Of a stretch of DNA of 64,000 nt, positions 18,839 to 27,822 are shown piece by piece (position 1 is the stretch's first letter; each line of letters begins with the position of its first letter). A model generated the notes under the pieces. That model worked only from the letters and a program-made list of their open reading frames with translations, had not been told where the DNA came from and ran no database searches. Origin of the DNA: UBA6522 sp965204155 (GTDB taxonomy: Bacteria > Pseudomonadota > Gammaproteobacteria > Steroidobacterales > Rariloculaceae); assembly GCA_965204155.1 (NCBI GenBank), contig OZ241971.1, forward strand, positions 1,984,001 to 2,048,000, given 5' to 3'. Both the position numbers and the translations under genes were made by a program.

Positions 18839-19825
18839 GTGAGCGAATTTCGCGGCATACCCGTGGTCGAGAGCGGCCGGAAGTACCGGACGCCGGTCGG
18901 CTTCATGGCGGTGAAGAACGGCGTCAAGCCAGGCGGCCAGGATGCCCGTGGGGCGGTTTTGCCCAAGCCGCCATGGCTGAAGGCCAGGATTCCTTCGGGG
19001 GCGAAGTACGCCCGGGTCAAACGCACCGTGCGCGAGCATCGGCTGGCGACGGTGTGCGAGGAGTCCATGTGCCCCAACATCGGCGAGTGCTGGTCGGCCG
19101 GCACCGCGACGCTGATGCTGATGGGTTCGGTGTGCACCCGCGCCTGCCGATTCTGCGCCGTGGACACCGGCAACCCGCAGGGCTGGCTGGACCCGGACGA
19201 ACCGGATCACGCAGCCGCTTCGGTAGGGCTGATGGGCCTGAAGTACGTGGTCATCACCTCGGTGGACCGGGACGACCTCGACGATGGCGGCGCCGGACAC
19301 TATGCCGCCTGCGTCGCGGCCATCAAGAAGCGCTGCCCGGAGACCGCGGTGGAAGCGCTGACGCCGGACTTCGCGGGGAACCGCGCAAGCGTCGAAACCG
19401 TGGTGGACTCCGGCGTGGACGTATTCGCGCAGAATATCGAAACCGTGCGCCGCCTGACCCATCCGGTGCGCGATCCCAGGGCGGGCTACGATCAGACCCT
19501 GGGCGTGTTGGCCCATGCGAAGGCATATCGGCCCGAGGTCCTGACCAAGTCCAGCGTGATGCTGGGGCTCGGCGAAACCGATGCGGAAATCCGGGAAACC
19601 CTGGATGACTTGCGCGCCCAGGGCGTCGATATCGTGACCTTCGGGCAATACCTCCGCCCCACCATGAATCACCTCCCGGTGGAGCGATACGTACCGCCCG
19701 AGGACTTCGCCATGTATCGCCGCTGGGGCCTTGAGCGGGGGTTCCTGGAGGTCGTGGCGGGGCCGCTGGTGCGCTCGAGCTATCGGGCGGAGCGGGTCTT
19801 CCAGAAGGACAACGTCGGTCTGTGA
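18839..19825 (+). CDS. lipA: lipoyl synthase
   Basis: The radical-SAM enzyme inserts two sulfurs into octanoyl groups on lipoyl domains. Both iron-sulfur motifs are intact: the auxiliary cluster C73-x4-C78-x5-C84 (CEESMCPNIGEC) and the radical SAM motif C99-x3-C103-x2-C106 (CTRACRFC). The end 'AGPLVRSSYRAE' carries the RSSY motif. From the GTG at 18839 it is 328 residues, close to the usual length. lipB is not next to it. sohB follows with a GTGA overlap. Confidence 0.96.
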   Translation: MSEFRGIPVVESGRKYRTPVGFMAVKNGVKPGGQDARGAVLPKPPWLKARIPSGAKYARVKRTVREHRLATVCEESMCPNIGECWSAGTATLMLMGSVCTRACRFCAVDTGNPQGWLDPDEPDHAAASVGLMGLKYVVITSVDRDDLDDGGAGHYAACVAAIKKRCPETAVEALTPDFAGNRASVETVVDSGVDVFAQNIETVRRLTHPVRDPRAGYDQTLGVLAHAKAYRPEVLTKSSVMLGLGETDAEIRETLDDLRAQGVDIVTFGQYLRPTMNHLPVERYVPPEDFAMYRRWGLERGFLEVVAGPLVRSSYRAERVFQKDNVGL

Positions 19826-20805
19826 CCATCATGCTCGAATACGCTCTCGACTACGGATTGTTTCTTGCCAAGCTCGGCACGGTGGCCGTCGCGATCATCT
19901 TCGTCGGCGGATTCATCGTCGCGGAGATGCGCCGCGGCGCCGAACAGCGCGGGCTGACCATCGAGCACCTGAACAGGCGTTTCGAGGAGCTGGGCGATAC
20001 GCTCAGCCGGGCGGTGATGGGCAAGGCTCAGTTCAAGCAGACGGCCAAACAGCGCAAGTCCGAGCGCAAGGAACTCGACAAGAAGGGTTCCCAGCGCCGG
20101 CGCATCTTCGTCATCGACTTCAAGGGCGACATCCGCGCCACGGCGACGGCGTCGCTTCGCGAGGAGGTCTCGGCGATTCTGGCGGTGGCCTCGAAGGACG
20201 ACCGGGTGCTGGTACGCCTGGAGAATGCCGGCGGCGCCGTGCACGAGCACGGGCTGGCCGCATCGCAGTTGCTGCGCATCCGGCAGAAGGACCTGCCGCT
20301 GATCATCGCCGTGGACAAGGTGGCTGCGAGCGGGGGCTACCTGATGGCCTGCGTCGCGAGTCACATCATCGCCGCGCCGTTCGCGATCATCGGATCCATC
20401 GGCGTGATCGCCCAGTTGCCCAATTTCAATCGCTGGCTGGAGGAGAAGGGCGTCGATTTCGAGCAGGTGACCGCCGGGCGTTTCAAGCGCACCCTGACGT
20501 TGTTCGGCAAGAATACGGACGAAGGGCGGGAAAAACTCCGGGAAGAGATCGAGGATGTTCACGACCTGTTCAAGACCCAGATCACCACCCACCGCCCGCA
20601 ACTGGATGTGGAGCAGGTGGCCACCGGCGAATACTGGTACGGCAGCCGCGCCCTGAAACTGGGCCTGATCGACGAAATCCGGACCAGCGACGACTTCCTC
20701 GCGGAGGCCGTGGCAGAAGCGGACCTCTATCGGGTCTCATTCAAGCGCCGGCTGCCCCTGTCCGAGCGCATTCTCTCGGGTGCGGAGAGCCTGCTGAGGC
20801 GCTGA
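19822..20805 (+). CDS. sohB: SohB-like inner-membrane serine protease
   Basis: The 327-residue protein has an N-terminal membrane helix (LGTVAVAIIFVGGFIVAE), a charged linker and a ClpP-like S49 protease domain. The nucleophile Ser lies in 'DKVAASGGYLMACVASHI', and a Lys in 'TAGRFKRTLTLFG' is the expected general base. The motif 'PFAIIGSIGVIAQLPN' is typical of SohB. It probably cleaves membrane or signal-peptide remnants on the periplasmic side. The start is GTG at 19822, overlapping lipA, or ATG at 19831. Confidence 0.9.
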   Translation: MTIMLEYALDYGLFLAKLGTVAVAIIFVGGFIVAEMRRGAEQRGLTIEHLNRRFEELGDTLSRAVMGKAQFKQTAKQRKSERKELDKKGSQRRRIFVIDFKGDIRATATASLREEVSAILAVASKDDRVLVRLENAGGAVHEHGLAASQLLRIRQKDLPLIIAVDKVAASGGYLMACVASHIIAAPFAIIGSIGVIAQLPNFNRWLEEKGVDFEQVTAGRFKRTLTLFGKNTDEGREKLREEIEDVHDLFKTQITTHRPQLDVEQVATGEYWYGSRALKLGLIDEIRTSDDFLAEAVAEADLYRVSFKRRLPLSERILSGAESLLRR

Positions 20806-20863
20806 CCGGCCCATAGGGGCGTTCTTTCCCCGGCGGCGCGGCAAACGGATGCCGTTCGCGTTT

Positions 20864-20882
20864 GTTATTGACAATCATTCCT
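20864..20882. promoter_or_regulatory. Fur-box-like sequence upstream of bfd
   Basis: GTTATTGACAATCATTCCT matches the 19-bp Fur consensus (GATAATGATAATCATTATC) at 13 positions, including the core GA-AATCATT. It ends 20 bp before the bfd ATG. Repression of bfd by iron-loaded Fur is well known in other bacteria; binding here is inferred. Confidence 0.55.
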
Positions 20883-20902
20883 GTTTGTCATACTTTCTCG
20901 CC

Positions 20903-21115
20903 ATGTTTATCTGTATCTGTCGCCGATACCGGGAGCAGGACATTCGCCGCGCCGCCCGTGCGGGGCTGCGGTCCGCTCATGACGTGTACAGGGAACTGGG
21001 CGCAGAGCCCGATTGCGGTCGCTGCCTGGAGTTCGCGGAAGAGGTGATCCGCGACGTTCATGTGGGCAGCGCGCCGCCGGTCACCAACGCGGGCGGAGCC
21101 GCCCAGGCCGCGTAG
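20903..21115 (+). CDS. bfd: bacterioferritin-associated ferredoxin
   Basis: The 70-residue protein has the four [2Fe-2S] cysteines of the BFD-like fold at Cys4, Cys6, Cys38 and Cys41 (CIC ... CGRC). Bfd donates electrons to bacterioferritin to reduce and release stored iron. Its partner bfr is the convergent next gene. I chose the ATG at 20903 because the first ligand lies at residue 4 in the family. A Fur-like site sits immediately upstream. Confidence 0.92.
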   Translation: MFICICRRYREQDIRRAARAGLRSAHDVYRELGAEPDCGRCLEFAEEVIRDVHVGSAPPVTNAGGAAQAA

Positions 21116-21209
21116 TCTCAACCGGGTCGCCTTTTCCAGGCTGGCCCGCCTTTCCTGACCGACCCGACTTGTCTCAGACTGACTGCCTGACTGCCTGACT
21201 TCAGTCGGC

Positions 21210-21231
21210 CTGCCGGAATCCGGTCCGGCAG
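21210..21231. terminator. stem-loop between convergent bfd and bfr
   Basis: CTGCCGGA and TCCGGCAG form a perfect 8-bp stem around a 6-nt loop, just past the ends of bfd and bfr. There is no clear T-tract on either side, so its action as a terminator is uncertain. Confidence 0.4.
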
Positions 21232-21234
21232 CGT

Positions 21235-21708
21235 TCAGGCGCCGCCGCTGCGCAGTTGCACGTAGTTCTCAATCCCCATCCGTTCGATCAGGTCGAACTG
21301 CGCTTCCAGCCAGTCGACGTGTTCCTCCTCGTTCTTGAGGATATCGTCCAGTAGCTGGCGGCTGACATAGTCGCTCTCGCGCTCGCAGAGATCGATACCT
21401 TCCCTCAGATCGGGTATCGCCGCGTTCTCCAGCTTGAGATCGCACTCGAGCATCTCGCGTACGTTTTCGCCGATCATCAGCTTGCCGATGTCCTGAAGAT
21501 TGGGCAGCCCCTCCAGAAAGAGAATTCTCTCGACCAGGTTGTCGGCGTGCTGCATCTCCTCGATGGACTCCTTGTACTCGTGCTCCGCAAGCTCCTTGAT
21601 GCCCCAGTCCCTGAACATCCTGGAGTGCAGGAAGTACTGGTTGATCGCGGTCAACTCGTTACGCAGCACGCGGTTCAGGATGGCGATGATCTCGTCGTTG
21701 CCTTTCAT
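21235..21708 (-). CDS. bfr: bacterioferritin
   Basis: The 157-residue ferritin-like protein stores iron as a ferric mineral in a 24-mer. All expected residues are seen: ferroxidase ligands Glu18, Tyr25, Glu51 and His54, with the later Glu and His in 'NEEEHVDW', plus Met52 for haem binding. The start at 21708 gives the canonical length; upstream codons would add a non-family extension. It converges on bfd, its redox partner. Confidence 0.95.
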   Translation of the reverse strand: MKGNDEIIAILNRVLRNELTAINQYFLHSRMFRDWGIKELAEHEYKESIEEMQHADNLVERILFLEGLPNLQDIGKLMIGENVREMLECDLKLENAAIPDLREGIDLCERESDYVSRQLLDDILKNEEEHVDWLEAQFDLIERMGIENYVQLRSGGA

Positions 21709-21831
21709 TTGAATTCCATTGATCGGTGATGGGCGCAATTCTGCCAAAGCTTTAACGCAGGGTCGAATCCGGCGGGACAATCGCCACGGACCGCCAGCGG
21801 CGGCAAGACAGGGCGCGGGACCTCCGCGACA

Positions 21832-24800
21832 TCAACCCGGCGGTGTTTTTTCTCCCGAAGTGGTTTCGTTCTGACGTTCGGCCGGGCCGTATCCCCCGCC
21901 GCCCGGCGTCTCCACCACGAAGCGGTCGCCGGTCTGAAGCCGAATCTCGGCCGTGGCGGTCAGCTGTTCGACTTCTCCGCTCTCCCGGATCACGTAGTTT
22001 CGTCCCGGCTGCCCGTCCGCGCCGCCCTGCAATCCGAACGGCGCCAGGCGCCGGCGGTTGGAGAGGATCGATACGTTCATGGGTTCCAGAAAACGAATTT
22101 CCCGGATCACGCCGTCGCCGCCGCGATGGCGTCCCCCGCCGCCGCTGCCGGTGCGGATGCAGAAGCGCTCCAGGCGCACCGGAAAGCGCCACTCCAGGAC
22201 CTCCGGATCGGTGAGCCGGGAGTTCGTCATGTGCGTATGCACGGCGCTGGCTCCGTCGAATCCGGGGCCGGCTCCTGAGCCGCCGCAGATCGTCTCGTAG
22301 TATTGGTGCCGCTCGTTGCCGAAGGTGAGATTGTTCATGGTGCCCTGGGCCGCCGCGCAGACATTCAATGCCGCCAGCAGGGCGTCGGTGATGCACTGGG
22401 ACGTCTCCACGTTTCCGGCCGCCACGGCGGCGGGGTAGCGGGGATTGACCAGCGAGGCGTCGGGAAAGCGGATCGTCAGCGGCTTCATGCAGCCCTGGTT
22501 CAGGGGAATGTCATCCTCGACCAGGGTCCGGAACACGTACAGCGCGGCGGCGCGGGCAACGGATGCGGGCGCGTTGAAGTTGTCCGGACTCTCCGCCGAG
22601 GTTCCGTCGAAATCGATGCTGGCACTGCGCCGGCCGCGATCGATGGCGATGCGCACGCGGATCGTCTCGCCGCCGTCAAGCTCCACGGCCCACTCGCCAT
22701 CGCGCAACGTCGTGATGGCGTCGCGGACGCATTCCTCGGCGTTGCGCTTGATGTGGCCCATGTAGGCGTGAACCACGTCCAGCCCGAAGTGCTCCACCAT
22801 CGCGCCCAGTTCCGCCACGCCGCGGGTATTGGCGGCGATCTGGGCCTTGAAGTCGGCCACGTTCTGATCCGGGTTGCGGGCGGGATACTCGCCCGAGGCC
22901 AACAGCCGGCGCACCGCATCCTGGCGGAACCGGCCGGCCTCCACCAGCCGGACGTTGTCGATCAGCACGCCCTCTTCGTGGATCGACGCGCTCGCGGCGG
23001 GCATCGACCCGGGCGAGCATCCGCCGATGTCGGCGTGATGGGCCCGGCAGGCCACCGAAAAGATCAGGTCCCCGCCTTCGGCATCGAATACCGGCGTCAC
23101 CACCGTCACGTCCGGCAGATGGGTACCGCCGTTGTACGGAGCGTTCAGCATGAAGGTATCGCCGGGCTTCATGGTCTCGCGCCGATGGTCGAGGATGGTT
23201 CTGACGCTGTCGCCCATGGAGCCCAGGTGCACCGGCATGTGCGGTGCGTTGGCGATGAGGTCCCCCTGCGGGTCGAATACGCCGCAGGAGAAGTCCAGGC
23301 GTTCCTTGATGTTCACCGAGTGCGCGGTGTTCTCCAGCACGACGCCCATCTGCTCGGCAATGTGCATGAAGAGGTTGTTGAAGACCTCCAGCATCACCGG
23401 GTCGGCATCCGTGCCGATGCGCTCCGACGCGGGCCGCGGCGTGTGCCGGGCCAGAATCACGTGGCCGAATTCGTTGACCTCGGCGCGCCAGTCCGGCTCG
23501 ATGACCAGGGTGGAATGGTCCTCGACGACGATCGCCGGCCCGTCGATCCGGCACCCGGCGGCGAGACGCTCGCGCCGGAAGACTCGGGTCGGCACGCGGC
23601 GGTCTCCGAACCAGACGTCGCGGACGACTTCCGCAGAGGGATCTCGTTCGCCGCCGGTCCAGCGCGGTTCCGTCACGTCGGCGCCGGGCACGGCAGCTTC
23701 CGATTCCACCGACTCGACGATCAGCGCCGCACCGCCCGGCTCGAATCCGAAGCGCGACAGGTGCGTTTGGCGGAACTCCTCCGCCATTCGGGACGCGTCG
23801 CCGTGCCAGGAGACGATCAGCGGCGTGTCCGATCCGGCCACCTTGAGCATCGCCCGCCGGACTAAGCGCAGGCGCGCGGGGTCCACGCCCTGACGCGCCA
23901 GCAGCGCCGCATTGGCGGACTCCAGTTCCGCGTACACGGACGCAAGTTCCGGCAGCAGTCCGTCGCCCAGGGGCTGCTCGACGCTGCGCTGCTGCAGCGA
24001 GCGCATCTCCGCCATGCCCATGCCGTAGGCGGAGAGCACGCCCGCCAGCGGGTGCAGGAAGACCTGCTCCACGCCCAGCGCATCGGCCACCTGGCAGGCA
24101 TGCTGTCCCGCCGCACCGCCGAAGCAGCACAGCGTGAAGCGGCTGACGTCGTGCCCGCGCTGGGTGGAAATCCGCTTGATGGCATTGGCCATGCGTTCCA
24201 CCGCGATGCGCAGGAAGCCCGCCGCCAGCCTGTCGCAGTCCGCCGGCTGGCCGGTCTGCTGCGCAACCTCCCCTGCAAGCAGCTCGAATCGTCTTGAAAC
24301 CACTTCGATATCGATGCCCTCGTTCCCTTCCGGGCCGAATACCTCGGGAAAGTGGTCCGGCTGTATGCGGCCCAGAAGCACGTTCGCATCCGTGACGGTC
24401 AGCGGGCCCTCGTTGCGGTAGCAGGCGGGCCCGGGGTACGCGCCGGCGGATTCGGGGCCCACCTGGAGCCGCTGGGAAGCAAACCTGAGGATCGAGCCGC
24501 CCCCGGCCGCCACGGTTTCGACCCGCATCACCGGCGCGCTGAACCGCACGCCGGCGATGGTCATGCTGCCCGACCGTTCGAACTCGCCGTTGTACAGCGA
24601 TACGTCGGTGGAGGTGCCCCCCATGTCGAATCCGATCAGGTGCCGAAGCCCCGCCGCCGATGCGCTCTCCGCCATCCCGACCACGCCGCCCGCGGGACCG
24701 GAGAGGATGCTGTCCCTGCCCCGAAACGCATCCGCGCTCACCAGCCCGCCGTGACTCTGCATGAACAGCAGCGGCGCATCGCCCAGCCGGTCGGCAAGCC

Positions 24801-25512
24801 CCTCGCGCACCTGGCGCACGTAGCGATTCAGCACCGGGGAGAGGTAGGCGTCCGCCAGCGTGGTATCGCCGCGGGAGATCAGCTTCATCAGGGCGCTGGT
24901 GGCATGGGAAACGGAAATCTGCCGGAATCCAACGTCCCGGGCGATGCGCGCGGCCTGCCGCTCGTGCTCCGGGAACCGGTAGCCGTGAAGAAAGACGATG
25001 GCGACGCTTTGCACGCCCCGTTCCAGCACCTCCTCAAGCTCGGTGCGCAGCCCGGCTTCGTCCAGCGGGACGATCACCTCGCCCTGCGCCGAAACGCGCT
25101 CCCCTGCCTCGACCACGTGGCTGTAGAGCATGTCCGGCAACTCGATGTTGAGCGCGAAGATATCCGGACGGTTCTGGTAGCCGATGCGCAGGGCATCGCC
25201 GAAGCCCCGGGTGATGACCAGGGCAGTCCGCGCTCCCCGGCGCTGGAGCAGCGCGTTGGTGGCCACGGTCGTGCCCATGCGTACGGCCGCGACGCCCCCA
25301 GCGTCGCGACGGGCCGGAGATGGTGCTTCGTCCCGGCCGTCAAGAAACGCGTGTATGCCATGCACGGCGGCGTCGGCGTAGCGGCCGGGGTTTTCCGACA
25401 ACAGCTTGACGGAGTCGATGTCGCCTTCCGGACTCCGGGCAACCACATCGGTAAAGGTACCGCCTCGGTCGATCCAGAACTCCCAGCCTGGCGTGGTATC
25501 CGCTGTGGTCAT
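21832..25512 (-). CDS. 5-oxoprolinase / hydantoinase, fused A and B subunits
   Basis: The 1226-residue protein joins a HyuA-like half and a HyuB-like half. HyuA has RGGTFTDVV near residue 16, MGTTVATNALL and the ATP-binding IGFDMGGTSTDVSLY near 290. HyuB begins about residue 700 (DPVMLEVFNNLFMHIAEQMG; NIKERLDFSCGVFD; VHLGSMGDSV). Single-chain versions like this hydrolyse 5-oxoproline to glutamate with ATP, as in the glutathione cycle, but related enzymes act on hydantoins or acetone. The reaction is therefore likely and the substrate not certain. It is cytoplasmic and stands alone. Confidence 0.85.
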   Translation of the reverse strand: MTTADTTPGWEFWIDRGGTFTDVVARSPEGDIDSVKLLSENPGRYADAAVHGIHAFLDGRDEAPSPARRDAGGVAAVRMGTTVATNALLQRRGARTALVITRGFGDALRIGYQNRPDIFALNIELPDMLYSHVVEAGERVSAQGEVIVPLDEAGLRTELEEVLERGVQSVAIVFLHGYRFPEHERQAARIARDVGFRQISVSHATSALMKLISRGDTTLADAYLSPVLNRYVRQVREGLADRLGDAPLLFMQSHGGLVSADAFRGRDSILSGPAGGVVGMAESASAAGLRHLIGFDMGGTSTDVSLYNGEFERSGSMTIAGVRFSAPVMRVETVAAGGGSILRFASQRLQVGPESAGAYPGPACYRNEGPLTVTDANVLLGRIQPDHFPEVFGPEGNEGIDIEVVSRRFELLAGEVAQQTGQPADCDRLAAGFLRIAVERMANAIKRISTQRGHDVSRFTLCCFGGAAGQHACQVADALGVEQVFLHPLAGVLSAYGMGMAEMRSLQQRSVEQPLGDGLLPELASVYAELESANAALLARQGVDPARLRLVRRAMLKVAGSDTPLIVSWHGDASRMAEEFRQTHLSRFGFEPGGAALIVESVESEAAVPGADVTEPRWTGGERDPSAEVVRDVWFGDRRVPTRVFRRERLAAGCRIDGPAIVVEDHSTLVIEPDWRAEVNEFGHVILARHTPRPASERIGTDADPVMLEVFNNLFMHIAEQMGVVLENTAHSVNIKERLDFSCGVFDPQGDLIANAPHMPVHLGSMGDSVRTILDHRRETMKPGDTFMLNAPYNGGTHLPDVTVVTPVFDAEGGDLIFSVACRAHHADIGGCSPGSMPAASASIHEEGVLIDNVRLVEAGRFRQDAVRRLLASGEYPARNPDQNVADFKAQIAANTRGVAELGAMVEHFGLDVVHAYMGHIKRNAEECVRDAITTLRDGEWAVELDGGETIRVRIAIDRGRRSASIDFDGTSAESPDNFNAPASVARAAALYVFRTLVEDDIPLNQGCMKPLTIRFPDASLVNPRYPAAVAAGNVETSQCITDALLAALNVCAAAQGTMNNLTFGNERHQYYETICGGSGAGPGFDGASAVHTHMTNSRLTDPEVLEWRFPVRLERFCIRTGSGGGGRHRGGDGVIREIRFLEPMNVSILSNRRRLAPFGLQGGADGQPGRNYVIRESGEVEQLTATAEIRLQTGDRFVVETPGGGGYGPAERQNETTSGEKTPPG

Positions 25513-25621
25513 GGGGAACGGTCCTCAGCCAGCCCGTGGCAACGGTCCCGCGAACCGCACCGCAGCCCCGGGGACCTTTTGCCGACGATACAAGCGTGCC
25601 CTCAGGGCCGTCCGCTGCAGC

Positions 25622-27679
25622 TCAGGAGTCCTCCGAGTCGGGCTGCTTGTAGCTTCTCTCCAGTTCCTTCTGCACCGGCTGCGGCACGATCTCGTAGTGG
25701 TCGAAATCCATCGTGAACATGCCCTCGCCGCCGGTCAGCGACTTGAGGGTCGTCTGGTAATCGCCCAGTTCGGCGAGCGGCACCCGGGCGGAGATCTTCA
25801 CCCGGTTCCCCGGCACCGAGTTGCTGCCGGCGATGCGCCCCCGGATACCCGACAGATGGCCGGTGATATCGCCCACTGATGTACTGGGCGTGGTCACTTC
25901 GATCTTGACGATGGGTTCCAGCACGATCGGACGCGCCTTGGTGATGGCGTTGACGAAGGCGCGCTTGCCGGCGGCCACGAAGGCCACCTCCTTGGAATCC
26001 ACCGGATGGTGCTTGCCGTCGTAGACGATCACCTTCACGTCCTGCAGCGGGTACCCCGCGATGGCGCCCTCCTCCAGCACCTGCTTGACGCCTTTCTCCA
26101 CCGCGGGAATGAACTGGCCGGGTATCGCCCCGCCGACCACCTTGTTGGAGAACTCGTAGCCGCCGCCCCTGGGCAGCGGTTCGATCTTCAGGAAGACCTC
26201 GCCGAACTGCCCCGCGCCGCCGGTCTGTTTCTTGTGGCGGTGGTGCCCCTCGGCCGGGCGCATCACCGTCTCCCGGTAGGCGATTTTCGGCGGCCGCGTG
26301 CTGATGTCGATACCGAATTCGTCCTTCATGCGCTGCATGACGACGCGCAGGTGCAACTCGCCCATACCCCGCAGCACCGTCTCGTTGGCCTGGGCGTTGA
26401 ATTCGATCTGCAGGCTCGGGTCCTCGGCGGTCATCTTGTGCAAGGCGTCGGAGAGCTTCTTTTCCTGCCCCCGCTGGGTCAGTTCCAGCGCAACGCCGTA
26501 CATGGGCGCCGGAATGGCCACGGGCCGCATCCGCACGTCGTCGTCGTCATGACTGGAATGCAGGATGTGGTCGAAGCCGATGTCCTCGATCTTGGAAACG
26601 GCGCAGATGTCGCCCGCCAGCGCCACCGGGACCTCCTCGAGCTGCTTGCCCTGGACGCGGTAGATGTGCGCCAGCTTCACCCCCTTGCGCTGGTCGCCGA
26701 TATACACCATCCCGCCGGTCCTGACTTCGCCCTGGTGGACGCGGAACGTGGCCAGCCGGCCCACGTAGGGGTCCACGTTGATCTTGAACACGTGCCCCAG
26801 GAAGTTGCCGTTCGCGCTCGCCGGATCGACCTTGTACGGTTCCGCCGACTCACCGTCGCCGTCGAGGAATTCCGGCAGGTTGCCCTCCAGCGGGCTGGGC
26901 ATGAGTTCGGAGAACACCCGCAGCAACTGGTTCAGGCCGGCGCCGGTGTGGGCCGATACGAAGCAGACCGGGATCAGGTGGCCGCGCCTGAGCGCCCGCT
27001 CGAAGGGATCGTGGAGCTGTTCCAGCGAGATTTCCTCGCCTTCCAGGTACATCATCATGAGGTCGTCGTCCAGTTCCACGACCTGGTCGACGATCTGCGT
27101 ATGGGCTTCCTCGACGGAGGAGAAATCGGGCGTCGAGTCGGCGGGCTCGAAGAAGCAGTCGGCGACGGTCGTGCCGCCGTTGGCCGGGAGGTTCACGGGC
27201 AGGCAGCCCCGGCCGAAGGTCTCGACGATCGCCGCCAACACGCTCTCCAGGTCCGCATCCGGCGCGTCGATCTTGTTGACAATGATCAGCCGGCACAGAT
27301 TGTTTTCGGCCGCGGACTCCATCATCCGCTGGGTGAGCAGTTCGACCCCCGCCTGGGCGCTGACCACGACCGCGGCAGTTTCGGCGGCGGGCAGCGCGCC
27401 CAGGGCTCGGCCCATGAAGTCGGGATAGCCCGGGCTGTCCAGCATGTGAACGAGGCGGCCGTCGTGTTCCAGGTGCGTGACCGCCGTGTCCAGCGAATGT
27501 CCCAGCCGTTTCTCGTGATCGGTGAAATCGCAGACCGTGGTGCCCCTGTCGATGGAGCCCGCGGAGCGGATGGCGCCCGCCTGCTTCAGCAGCGCTTCGA
27601 TCAGGGTCGTCTTGCCGGACCCGGCGTGTCCGACGATGGCGATGTTTCGTATTCGTTCAGTCGTGTGCGATGCAGCCAC
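25622..27679 (-). CDS. elongation factor G-like GTPase
   Basis: The 685-residue translation-factor GTPase has G1 GHAGSGKTT (about 16-24), G3 DSPGYPDF (near 80), G4 NKID, and the EF-G domain order through the end 'GGEGMFTMDFDHYEIVPQPVQKEL'. The G3 box has Tyr where canonical EF-G has the catalytic His (DTPGH). This is usual for the paralogous EF-G-like family, not for the essential fusA product. The exact role of these paralogues is poorly known. It is divergent from the carrier gene at 27823. Confidence 0.85.
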   Translation of the reverse strand: MAASHTTERIRNIAIVGHAGSGKTTLIEALLKQAGAIRSAGSIDRGTTVCDFTDHEKRLGHSLDTAVTHLEHDGRLVHMLDSPGYPDFMGRALGALPAAETAAVVVSAQAGVELLTQRMMESAAENNLCRLIIVNKIDAPDADLESVLAAIVETFGRGCLPVNLPANGGTTVADCFFEPADSTPDFSSVEEAHTQIVDQVVELDDDLMMMYLEGEEISLEQLHDPFERALRRGHLIPVCFVSAHTGAGLNQLLRVFSELMPSPLEGNLPEFLDGDGESAEPYKVDPASANGNFLGHVFKINVDPYVGRLATFRVHQGEVRTGGMVYIGDQRKGVKLAHIYRVQGKQLEEVPVALAGDICAVSKIEDIGFDHILHSSHDDDDVRMRPVAIPAPMYGVALELTQRGQEKKLSDALHKMTAEDPSLQIEFNAQANETVLRGMGELHLRVVMQRMKDEFGIDISTRPPKIAYRETVMRPAEGHHRHKKQTGGAGQFGEVFLKIEPLPRGGGYEFSNKVVGGAIPGQFIPAVEKGVKQVLEEGAIAGYPLQDVKVIVYDGKHHPVDSKEVAFVAAGKRAFVNAITKARPIVLEPIVKIEVTTPSTSVGDITGHLSGIRGRIAGSNSVPGNRVKISARVPLAELGDYQTTLKSLTGGEGMFTMDFDHYEIVPQPVQKELERSYKQPDSEDS

Positions 27680-27822
27680 AGGCGTCTCTTCGGTTCTTGC
27701 GGAAGAGGGAATCTATAACACAATGGTTTGCGAGTCGACGCCCCGGCTGCGCGCACCACCCGCAAGGGCGGGCTATACTTGCCCGTCACACCGATTCGGC
27801 GGCAGGCAGAGGAACAATAATC

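Noticed and set aside
22303..23865. 520-codon frame opposite the 5-oxoprolinase gene
   Set aside because: It is a shadow of a strongly conserved coding frame, with no recognisable domain.
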